Source: Methylorubrum extorquens (GTDB lineage: Bacteria; Pseudomonadota; Alphaproteobacteria; Rhizobiales; Beijerinckiaceae). From it: a stretch of DNA of 17,418 bases. The notes below the pieces were generated by a model. That model did no database searches, was not told the DNA's origin, and was given only the letters and a program-made list of their open reading frames with translations. This document shows, in pieces, positions 1 through 7,500 of the stretch. The translations under genes and the position numbers were made by a program. The stretch is taken from NCBI GenBank assembly GCA_019695455.1, contig JAEUAC010000195.1, positions 1 through 17,418 on the forward strand. Reading direction: 5' to 3'. The stretch's first letter is position 1; each line of letters starts with the position of its first letter.

Positions 1-16
1 GCCGCGCTCTCCTCGA

Positions 17-218
17 CCTCCGCCGGGACGAGCGGAGAGGTGGGGGCCCGGCCCGGACCAACCCTCCGCCGCTCACCCCGGCGCAGGCCGGGGCCCACCG
101 CCGGGCAGGGCGCGGCGGCGGACGGGCTGGATCCCGGCCTCCGCCGGGACGAGCGGAGAGGTGGGAGCCCGGCCCGGACCAAGCCTCCGCCGCTCACCCC
201 GGCGCAGGCCGGGGCCCA
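17..218. repeat. Two ~81 bp direct repeats with GC-rich palindromes
   Basis: Two near-identical copies lie at 17-97 and 138-218, a spacing of 121 bp. They differ at two positions that I can see (a G/A change near 52/173 and a C/G change near 65/186). Each copy carries a perfect palindrome of ccccggc, four loop bases and gccgggg (76-93 and 197-214), plus a weaker ctccgc/gcggag pair (18-23 with 32-37 in the first copy). The same ccccggc/gccgggg palindrome with a 4-base loop recurs at 4640-4657 inside the 5' part of tamB, so this looks like a dispersed REP-like family. An open frame runs through both copies into argB, but its translation is low-complexity and resembles no protein, so I read the stretch as non-coding. 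Nothing else is recognisable in 219-319. Confidence 0.75.
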
Positions 219-319
219 TTCCCGGGGCGCGGCCGCGGTCCGGTCGAGCCCGTCCGGCTGGACGCCCTTCCGGGTCTCGGGGCATAGGGGCGCGGTCCGC
301 CCGTCCGGGCGCTTCGCCG

Positions 320-324
320 AAGGA
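320..324 (+). promoter_or_regulatory. Ribosome binding site of argB
   Basis: An aagga Shine-Dalgarno sequence ends 6 bases before the GTG at 331. It fixes the argB start there, rather than at the ATG codons far upstream inside the repeats. Confidence 0.7.
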
Positions 325-330
325 CCGACC

Positions 331-1227
331 GTGCCCGATCAGCCGCTTCCGTCCGCGCATGTGCGCGCCGAGGTGCTCGTCCAGGCGCTGCCGCACATGC
401 AGCGCTACGACCAGGCGACCGTCGTCATCAAGTATGGCGGCCACGCCATGGGCGACCGCGAGGCGGCGGAGGATTTCGCCGAGGACATCGTGCTGCTCGA
501 GCAATCGGGCCTGAAGCCGATCGTCGTCCACGGCGGCGGGCCGCAGATCGGCCGCATGCTCGACAAGCTGGGCATCCGGTCCACGTTCGAGGGCGGGCTG
601 CGCGTCACGGACGAGGCGACCGTCGAGGTCGTCGAGATGGTCCTCGCCGGGTCCATCAACAAGCAGATCGTCGGCTGGATCTCGGCGGAGGGCGGCCGGG
701 CCGTCGGCCTCTGCGGCAAGGACGGCAACATGGTCACGGCCCGCAAGGCCGTGAAGACCGCCATCGACCCCGATTCGAAGATCGAGCGCGAGCTCGATCT
801 CGGCCTCGTGGGCGAGCCGGACGTGGTGGACCGCGCCGTGCTGGACGCGGTGCTGAAGGCCGAGCTGATCCCCGTGATCGCGCCCGTCGCGGCCGGCCGG
901 GACGGCAAGACCTACAACGTCAACGCCGACACGTTCGCGGGCGCCATCGCGGGCGCCATGGGGGCGAAGCGCTTCCTGCTGCTGACGGACGTGCCGGGCG
1001 TCCTCGACAAGGACAAGAAGCTGATCCCGGAGCTGACCGTCGACCAGTGCCGCCGCCTGATCGCGGACGGCACCATCACGGGCGGCATGATCCCGAAGAT
1101 CGAGACCTGCATCTACGCGATCGAGCGCGGCGTGGAGGCCGTCGTGATCCTGGACGGCAAGGTGCCGCACGCCGTCCTGCTGGAGCTGTTCACGGATTTC
1201 GGCGCCGGAACGCTGATCCGCGGATGA
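331..1227 (+). CDS. argB: Acetylglutamate kinase (ArgB)
   Basis: N-acetyl-L-glutamate kinase, cytoplasmic, phosphorylates N-acetylglutamate with ATP in the second step of arginine synthesis. The product is 298 residues, the usual length for the family. Amino-acid-kinase motifs are present: KYGG at 34-37, HGGGP at 67-71 (nucleotide and phosphate binding), the YNVNAD segment at 195-200, GGMIPK at 251-256 and a terminal GAGT at 291-294. The reading frame is open far upstream, but the extra part translates the intergenic repeats; GTG at 331 with an aagga site gives the normal N-terminus. About 30 residues precede the first kinase strand. In the family, an extra N-terminal helix marks the arginine-inhibited hexameric enzymes, so feedback inhibition by arginine is likely, though this is inference. 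It is convergent with the yihY-like gene and separated from it by a strong hairpin. Confidence 0.96.
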   Translation: MPDQPLPSAHVRAEVLVQALPHMQRYDQATVVIKYGGHAMGDREAAEDFAEDIVLLEQSGLKPIVVHGGGPQIGRMLDKLGIRSTFEGGLRVTDEATVEVVEMVLAGSINKQIVGWISAEGGRAVGLCGKDGNMVTARKAVKTAIDPDSKIERELDLGLVGEPDVVDRAVLDAVLKAELIPVIAPVAAGRDGKTYNVNADTFAGAIAGAMGAKRFLLLTDVPGVLDKDKKLIPELTVDQCRRLIADGTITGGMIPKIETCIYAIERGVEAVVILDGKVPHAVLLELFTDFGAGTLIRG

Positions 1228-1231
1228 GGCC

Positions 1232-1262
1232 GCCCGCCCCTCCCCTCGCGGGAGGGGCGGGC
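1232..1262. terminator. Bidirectional terminator-like hairpin between argB and yihY
   Basis: A perfect 13 bp inverted repeat (1232-1244 with 1250-1262) encloses a 5-base loop, ctcgc. It starts 5 bases after the argB stop and lies 10 bases beyond the stop of the opposing gene, so it can serve both. No T-run follows on either strand, so it is not a textbook intrinsic terminator. The stem-loop shares the 13-base string cccctcgcgggag with 4667-4679 in the repeat block of tamB, so it may itself be a member of the dispersed palindrome family. Confidence 0.6.
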
Positions 1263-1272
1263 CGCGGCGCCC

Positions 1273-2355
1273 CTACTGCGCCGGGCCGACGTGGTCGGCC
1301 ATGGTGGCGCCGCGGGTGCCGAGGGGGCGTTCGCCGCCCGCCGTCGTGTCGCGCGCGGTCTGGTGCTCCATCTCGGCGTTGAACTCGGCGCCGATCAGCA
1401 CGATGACGATCGAGACCCAGATCCAGACCATGAAGCCGACGCCCGCGCCGAGCGAGCCGTAGACCTTGTTGTAGCTGTCGAAGGACGCGACGTACCAGGA
1501 GAAGGCCATGGAGGTCGCGATCCAGAGGAAGGCCGCCGCGACCGAGCCGAGGCTCACCCACTTCCATTCGGCCCGCCGCCGGCTCGGCCCGAACCGATAG
1601 ACGAGGGTCAGGGCCGCCATGACGATGGCGAGGAGGAGCGGCCAGCGCGCGACGGACAGCACGATCTCGGCCGACCAGGGAATGAACAGGAGCCGCAGCA
1701 CGATCGGCAGCACCACCACGCTCGCGATGGCCGTGACGACGAACAGGATGGCGCCCATCGTGAACAGGAAGGTCGTGGCATAGAAGCGCACGAGCGAGCG
1801 CTTCTCCTTCTCGCCGTAGACGACGTTGAGCGCGTCGAAGAGCGCCCCGATGCCGGAATTGGCGCTCCAGAGCGCCGTCGCGAGACCGATCGCGAAGGCG
1901 GTCGACAGCGCCTTCGTCTGCTTCGACACGATGGTGGCGACCTGGTCGCGGATGAGGTCGATCACGCCCTCCGGCAGGATGCCGGCCAGCAGGGCGAGGT
2001 GGCCGCCGATGGTGCTGGCGTCGGCGAAGATCCCGTAGAGCGAGACCACGACGGCGACGGCCGGGAAGAAGGACAGGAGCGTGAAGAAGGCCACGCTGCC
2101 GGCGGTGGCGAAGACGCGGTCCTCCGGGATCGCCAGCGCGATGCGCCAGGCGATGTCCCGCCAGCCGAGCGCCGGGATGGCGAGCGGCTGGGCGGCGTCG
2201 CGGCCGCGGCCCGGCTCCTGCGCGCGCGCGAAGTCGCTCGCGTCCGGCCGGGCGGCGTCCTTGCGGTCGATCTTGGTGCGCCAATCCTCGGCGCGGTGCG
2301 GGGCCCGGTCGGGAACGGTTCCGTCCATCGTGGCGGTCATCCTGGTCCGCCCCAT
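1273..2355 (-). CDS. YihY/BrkB family inner-membrane protein
   Basis: Integral membrane protein of the YihY/virulence factor BrkB family (older annotations call it ribonuclease BN, which is a misnomer); its biochemical role is not established. The 360-residue product has a hydrophilic, charged N-terminus of about 60 residues, then roughly six hydrophobic segments near 83-108, 150-170, 192-225, 235-255, 268-290 and 305-325. Family signatures include the FFTLLSFFPA segment in the first helix, LWSANSGIGALF near 162-173, and the YNKVYGSLGAGVGFMVWIW block at 295-313 followed by IGAEFNAE. The charged tail after 330 is typical of alphaproteobacterial members. ATG codons at 2355 and 2340 (residue 6) are both possible and neither has a clear Shine-Dalgarno site. 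It is divergent from tamA. Confidence 0.9.
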   Translation of the reverse strand: MGRTRMTATMDGTVPDRAPHRAEDWRTKIDRKDAARPDASDFARAQEPGRGRDAAQPLAIPALGWRDIAWRIALAIPEDRVFATAGSVAFFTLLSFFPAVAVVVSLYGIFADASTIGGHLALLAGILPEGVIDLIRDQVATIVSKQTKALSTAFAIGLATALWSANSGIGALFDALNVVYGEKEKRSLVRFYATTFLFTMGAILFVVTAIASVVVLPIVLRLLFIPWSAEIVLSVARWPLLLAIVMAALTLVYRFGPSRRRAEWKWVSLGSVAAAFLWIATSMAFSWYVASFDSYNKVYGSLGAGVGFMVWIWVSIVIVLIGAEFNAEMEHQTARDTTAGGERPLGTRGATMADHVGPAQ

Positions 2356-2509
2356 TTACGGCCAAGGACCGCCCGCGGGTGTTGTGGACGGGTGACAGGT
2401 GCCCCCTCTCGTTCGCGGCCGGGACGTGACGGGCCCGGCCCGAGCGGGTAGCGTCTCGCCCATGCAAACGAAGTCGCCGTCGGCCGCAGCGGCCCCGGCC
2501 GGAGACGTG
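2356..2509. promoter_or_regulatory. Divergent intergenic region between yihY-like gene and tamA
   Basis: These ~150 bases separate two divergent genes and must hold the promoters for both, unless tamA starts at 2462. I see no convincing -35/-10 pair or operator palindrome. The only clear signal is the ggag at 2501-2504 in front of the tamA start chosen here. Confidence 0.3.
2501..2504 (+). promoter_or_regulatory. Ribosome binding site deciding the tamA start
   Basis: A ggag sequence lies 5 bases before the ATG at 2510. The alternative in-frame ATG codons at 2462 and 2399 have no comparable site. Starting at 2510 also puts the signal peptide directly at the N-terminus. Confidence 0.5.
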
Positions 2510-4507
2510 ATGGTTCGCGTGCGTCGGCCGCGGAGAGGAACCCTGGCCCTCGGCGTCGCGGTGGCGGCGGCGCTCGCCGGGGCCGGCGCGCCCCCGGCCG
2601 CCGCCTTCAACCTCTTCGGGCTGTTCGGCTCGGACGAGACGCCGGAGCCGTCGGCCGCTGCCCTCCCCTACGAGGTGGAGTTCGAGTCGCGCGGCGAGGA
2701 CGGCCTGGGCTCGCGCATGCAGAGCGCCTCGAACCTCTACGCGCTCCGGCGGGACGCCCCGCCGGACGGCGACGTGCTGGTGCAGCGGGCCCGGGCGGAT
2801 TTCGCCCCCATCATCGATGCGCTGTGGGGCGCGGGCTACTACGACACCCGCGTCGTGATCACGATCGCGGGAGTGCCCTTCGAGATCGGGCAGTCGACGG
2901 ACGGCGGCGCGGCGCGGGCCGCCGAGGCCTACCGGGGCCGGGGCCGCGTCCCCGTGAAGGTCACGGCCGATACGGGGCCGCTCTTCCGCCTGCGCGACGT
3001 GCAGGTGATCGACGAGCGCCGCCGCGCGCCCTTCCCGCCGGAGGAGCTGCCGCCCCGCGTGCTGAAGCTCGCGCCGGGCGACCCGGCCGTGGCGGCCGAC
3101 GTGCGGGCCGGCACGGCGCGCCTCGTCGACTATTTCCGCGGCCAGTCCTACCCGCTCGTGAAGTCGCCCGAGCCGTCGCCCGTCGTCGACCACGCGGCGG
3201 ATTCGATGGACGTCGCCTTCCAGGTCGATCCGGGACCGAAGGCCGGCTTCGGCGCCGTGACCCTGAAGGGGCCGCAGGGCTTCGACCCGGCGATCGTGCG
3301 CTCCTTCATCTACCTCGAGCCGGGCGAGCCCTACACGCCGAAGCGCCTGGACGACACGCGGCGCTCGATCGCCAGCATCCCGGCCATCGGCTCCGTCCGC
3401 ATCCGCGAGGGCGGCGCGCTCGATCCGGACGGCAACCTGCCGATCTTCATCGACGTGTCGGACCGGCTGAACAACGCGGCCGGGATCTCGGCCGGCTACT
3501 CGACGCTGGAGGGCCCGAACGGCCGCGTCTACTACGAGAACCGCAACGTCTTCGGCGGGGCCGAGCGGCTGCGCCTGCAGGGGGACGCCTTCCTGGCGCC
3601 CCGCAACGACGGCACGCGCCTCAAGTCGATCGGCGACTTCCGCTTCCCGTCCGACGTGGCGCTCCGCTTCACGGCCAGCTTCCTGAAGCCGGCCCTGGGC
3701 GGCACGCGGTTCGACTACACGTTCGACGGCCTCGCCGAGCGGTTCCGGACCGGCGGCGGCCGCTTCGGCGGCTACACGGACCGGCTGGGCGGCTTCACGT
3801 CCGGCCTCCGCTACCGCTTCAGCGAGGATTTCTCGGTCACCGGCGGCGTCAAGTACGAGCGCGGCAAGACGAGCGACGTCATCTCGAGCGTCTCCTACGA
3901 GCTCGTCGGCCTGCCGCTCGGGCTGCGCTTCGACAACACCGACAAGCCGCTCGACCCGACGACCGGCATCCGCGTCATCGCCAACGTCACGCCCTATCCG
4001 GGCGCGCTCGGCTCCTCCGTGTCGTTCACGCGGGCCTCGGCCTCCATCTCGGGCTACTACGCCTTCGACGAGGAGGGCCGCTTCGTCCTCGCGGCCCGGG
4101 GCGGCGTCGGCAGCTTCCTCGACGCGCCCTCGCGCCTCGACCAGATCCCGGCGAACTACCGCTTCTACGTGGGCGGCGCCGGCTCCGTGCGGGGCTACCG
4201 CTTCCAGTCCATCAGCCCGTTCGGGCCGTTCGGCTTCACGGTCGGCGGGCGCTCGTCCTTCGACGCCTCGCTGGAGGCCCGCATCCGCATCACGGACACG
4301 ATCGGCATCGTGCCCTTCTTCGACGCGGGCGGCGCCTATTCGTCGCAGCTGCCGCGCGTGTTCGGCGACACCCGCATGGCGGCCGGCCTCGGCCTCACCT
4401 ACACGACCGCGATCGGCCCCGTCCGCCTCGACATCGCGACGCCGCTCAACCCGCGCCGCGGCGACAAGCCGCTCGTCCTCTACGTCTCGATCGGGCAGTC
4501 TTTCTGA
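2510..4507 (+). CDS. tamA: TamA, Omp85-family outer-membrane translocation/assembly protein
   Basis: Outer-membrane beta-barrel of the translocation and assembly module. With TamB it supports outer-membrane protein insertion and, in recent work on the family, phospholipid transport to the outer membrane. From ATG 2510 the protein is 665 residues. A basic signal peptide (MVRVRRPRRG, then a hydrophobic stretch, with cleavage probably after the Ala run near residue 32) is followed by POTRA-like repeats to about residue 320 and an Omp85 barrel from about 325 to the end. The diagnostic lid-loop motif VRGY sits at 560-563 within GGAGSVRGY, and the chain ends in an aromatic residue (GQSF), as expected of a BAM substrate. 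ATG 2462 would add 16 residues ahead of the signal peptide and is the main alternative. The stop lies 2 bases before tamB, which indicates an operon and supports the assignment. Confidence 0.92.
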   Translation: MVRVRRPRRGTLALGVAVAAALAGAGAPPAAAFNLFGLFGSDETPEPSAAALPYEVEFESRGEDGLGSRMQSASNLYALRRDAPPDGDVLVQRARADFAPIIDALWGAGYYDTRVVITIAGVPFEIGQSTDGGAARAAEAYRGRGRVPVKVTADTGPLFRLRDVQVIDERRRAPFPPEELPPRVLKLAPGDPAVAADVRAGTARLVDYFRGQSYPLVKSPEPSPVVDHAADSMDVAFQVDPGPKAGFGAVTLKGPQGFDPAIVRSFIYLEPGEPYTPKRLDDTRRSIASIPAIGSVRIREGGALDPDGNLPIFIDVSDRLNNAAGISAGYSTLEGPNGRVYYENRNVFGGAERLRLQGDAFLAPRNDGTRLKSIGDFRFPSDVALRFTASFLKPALGGTRFDYTFDGLAERFRTGGGRFGGYTDRLGGFTSGLRYRFSEDFSVTGGVKYERGKTSDVISSVSYELVGLPLGLRFDNTDKPLDPTTGIRVIANVTPYPGALGSSVSFTRASASISGYYAFDEEGRFVLAARGGVGSFLDAPSRLDQIPANYRFYVGGAGSVRGYRFQSISPFGPFGFTVGGRSSFDASLEARIRITDTIGIVPFFDAGGAYSSQLPRVFGDTRMAAGLGLTYTTAIGPVRLDIATPLNPRRGDKPLVLYVSIGQSF

Positions 4508-4509
4508 CG

Positions 4510-7500
4510 ATGGCCGACCGACGCTCCCCCGACATCCACACCGCGCCGTGCGCGCCCTTCTCCCCTGGCGGGAGAAGGTGGCACGGCGGAGCCGTGACGG
4601 ATGAGGGGGCGGTCGGGCCCTGGCGTACCCCTCGTCCGACCCCGGCTGACGCCGGGGCCACCGCCCCCCCTCGCGGGAGAAGGTGGGCCGGAACCGGGCG
4701 CGCATCCTCCATCGTCGCGCTGCTCCTCGTCGTCCTGTCCCTCGTCGGCTTCGCGGCCGCGACGGTCGCCCAGGACGGCAGCGACCGGGGCGTGCTGGCG
4801 AACCTGATCTCGCGGGCGCTCTCGACGCCGGCGACGCGCGTCTCGATCGGCGCCGTGGAGGGCGCGCTCTCGTCCGACGCCACGATCCGCGACATCGAGA
4901 TCTCCGACCGCGACGGCGTCTGGCTGAAGCTCGACCGGGCCCGCATCGTGTGGCGGCGCCTCGCGCTCCTGCAGCGTCGGCTCGAGATCGACCGCCTCGA
5001 GATCGGCACGATCGACATCGCCCGACGCCCGATCCCCGCCGAGGCCGCGGTCGCCGGCGAGGACGCGCCGCTCCTGCCGGAGCTGCCCGTCAAGGTCGAG
5101 ATCAAGGACTTCCTGCTGCAGACGCTGGCGCTCGGCGAGCCGATCCTCGGAACGCCGGCCCGCATCGCCATGAACGGCGCGGCCAAGCTCGGAAACCCGC
5201 AGGAAGGCCTCGACCTGCGCTTCGACGCGCGCCGCCTCGATGCCGGCGGCACGGTCGCGGCCCGGCTCTCGCTCGTGCCGCAGGGCGAACGCCTGACCCT
5301 GTCGCTCGTCGTCGACGAGCCCGCGGGCGGCCTGCTCGCCCGGGCGGCCTCCATCCCGGGCCTGCCCCCCGTGAAGCTCGACCTCGGCGGCGAGGGCACG
5401 CTCGACGCCTTCGCGGCCCGCCTCGCCTTCGACGGCGGCCCGGAGATCGGCGCTACCGGCACGACCACCGTGAACCGGCAGGGGACCGCCCGCCGGATCG
5501 CGCTCGACCTCCAGGCCCGGATCGCGGGCCTCCTGCCCGAGCTCGCCGCCCCGATCTTCGCCGGCACGACCCGGCTCACGGGCGACGCCCTCTACGCCGA
5601 CGACGGCGCGATCGCGATCCCGGGCATCGCCCTCGTCGCCTCGGCGGCGCGGCTCGACGTCGCGGGCGGCCTCACGGCCGCCAAGGTCGCGGACCTGCGC
5701 GTCACGGCCGCGAACCTTCCGAACGCGGACGGGCGCCGCACGGCGCTCTCCGGCACCGAGATCGGCCGCCTCGCCTTCGACGCCCGGATCACGGACCGGA
5801 TCGAGGCGCCCCGGGTCGTCGCGACCCTCGCCGTCGAGGACGCCCGGACGGCCAGGGGCCGGCTCGACCGGCTCGACGCGTCCTTCACGTCCGATCCCGC
5901 CCCGCCGACGCCCGGCGGACGCAGCCGGCTCCAGATCGCCGCGAACCTGCGGGCGACGGGCCTCGTCCCCGAGGACGCGGCCCTCGCCCGCGCGATCGGG
6001 CCGACCGTCACGGCGGACCTGAAGGGGCTCGCGACCACGGACGGCGTGCTGGAGGCGGATCTCGCCGAGATCCGCACGACCACCGTCTCGGCCCGCTATG
6101 TCGGGCGCCTCGCCTCCAACGAGCTGCGCGGCCGCCTCGAGGCCTCCGCCGGCGACCTGTCGCGCTTCGCGGGTCTCGCCGGCGTGGCGCTCGCCGGCAC
6201 GGCGACGGTCGCGGCCGACGTCGAGGGCACGCCGCGGGCCAACCGCTACAACGCCGTGCTGGACGCGAAGCTCGCCCGGTTCGCGACGGGCATCGCGCAG
6301 GTCGACGGCCTGTTCGGCGGCCAGGCGGCGCTCGCCGGCACGGCCCGGCTCGCGCCCGACGGATCGGTGCGGTTCGAGGAGATGCGCCTCACGTCCGGCA
6401 ACGCCACCGCCCGGATCGACGGGGTCGCGGCCCAGACCCCGACCTCCAACCTGACGGTCGCCGTCACGATCCCGGACCTCCGCAAGGTGGACGGGCGCGT
6501 CTCGGGCCGGGGCACGCTGACGGGCCAGCTGACTGGCTCGGTGCAGAGCCCGGACGCGGCCCTGCGCCTCGCGGTCGAGAACGCGACCGCCATCGGCCGC
6601 CCCGTGCCGCGCCTGATCGCCGACATCGTCGGCCGCGACCTCGTCCGGGCGCCGGACGTGCGCCTGACGCTGAACGGCGAAATCGACCGGAAGCCCGCCC
6701 GCGGCACCCTCGGCATCGCGCGGGCGGCCGACGGCACGATCCGGGCGGACGGGATCGACCTCCAGGTCGGCTCGGTCTCGCTGAAGGGCGGCGTCACGCT
6801 CGATCCCGCCTTCCTGGCGACCGGCCGGATCATGATCCAGGCCGGCAATCTCGACGACCTGTCGGCCCTGGCCCTCCAGAAGCTCTCGGGCACGCTCGAC
6901 GCCGACGTGACGCTCGCGACGCCCGCCGGCGGGCAGGACGCCCGCATCGTCGCCAAGGGCGAGCGCATCGCGGGGTTCGGGGCCGTCGTGGACCGCCTGG
7001 ACGCGAACCTGACCCTCGCCGACATCCGCCGCCGGCCCCGGATCGCCGGCTCGGTCGCGATCGACGAGGCGAGGATCGCCGGCGAGACGATCAGCCGGGT
7101 GCGGCTCGACGCCACCGGCACGGACGGCGCCTCGGACGTCGTCCTGACGGCCGCGGCCCGCGGCTTCGCGCTCGACGCCCGGGCCCGCATCGTCCCGGGC
7201 GACCGCACCCGCATCGAGATCCTCCAGTTCGGCGCCACCCGCGACGGCCGTCGCATCGCGCTGGCCGGCCCCGCGACCGTGACGCTGGCCGATGGCGGCG
7301 CGGAGCTCCGGAACGTCGCGATCGCGCTCGGCAGCGGCCGCCTCTCCGTCGAGGGCAAGGTGGGCTCCGCGCTCGACCTCCGCGTCGAGGCGCGGGCCGT
7401 CCCGCTCTCGGCCGCCGACGTCGTCGTGCCCGGCCTCGGGCTCGCCGGCACCTTCGAGGGATCGGCCTCCATCGCCGGCACGCCGTCCCGGCCGACGGGC

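Noticed and set aside
17..218. CRISPR array
   Set aside because: There are only two repeat units. They are ~81 bp long with a ~40 bp gap, no further units and no cas genes nearby.
40..330. Extension of argB upstream to ATG 40
   Set aside because: The extra 97 residues translate the direct repeats and resemble no protein. GTG 331 has a Shine-Dalgarno site and gives the normal 298-residue enzyme.
2824..4509. Possible upstream extension of the tamB reading frame by 562 codons inside tamA
   Set aside because: The extension is the out-of-frame shadow of tamA (Arg/Pro/Gly-rich). TamB is expected to begin with a short segment and a membrane anchor.
1190..4705. A 1171-codon minus-strand open frame across the yihY-like gene and tamA
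   Set aside because: Arg-rich low-complexity translation, contradicted by recognisable YihY/BrkB and TamA proteins in other frames.
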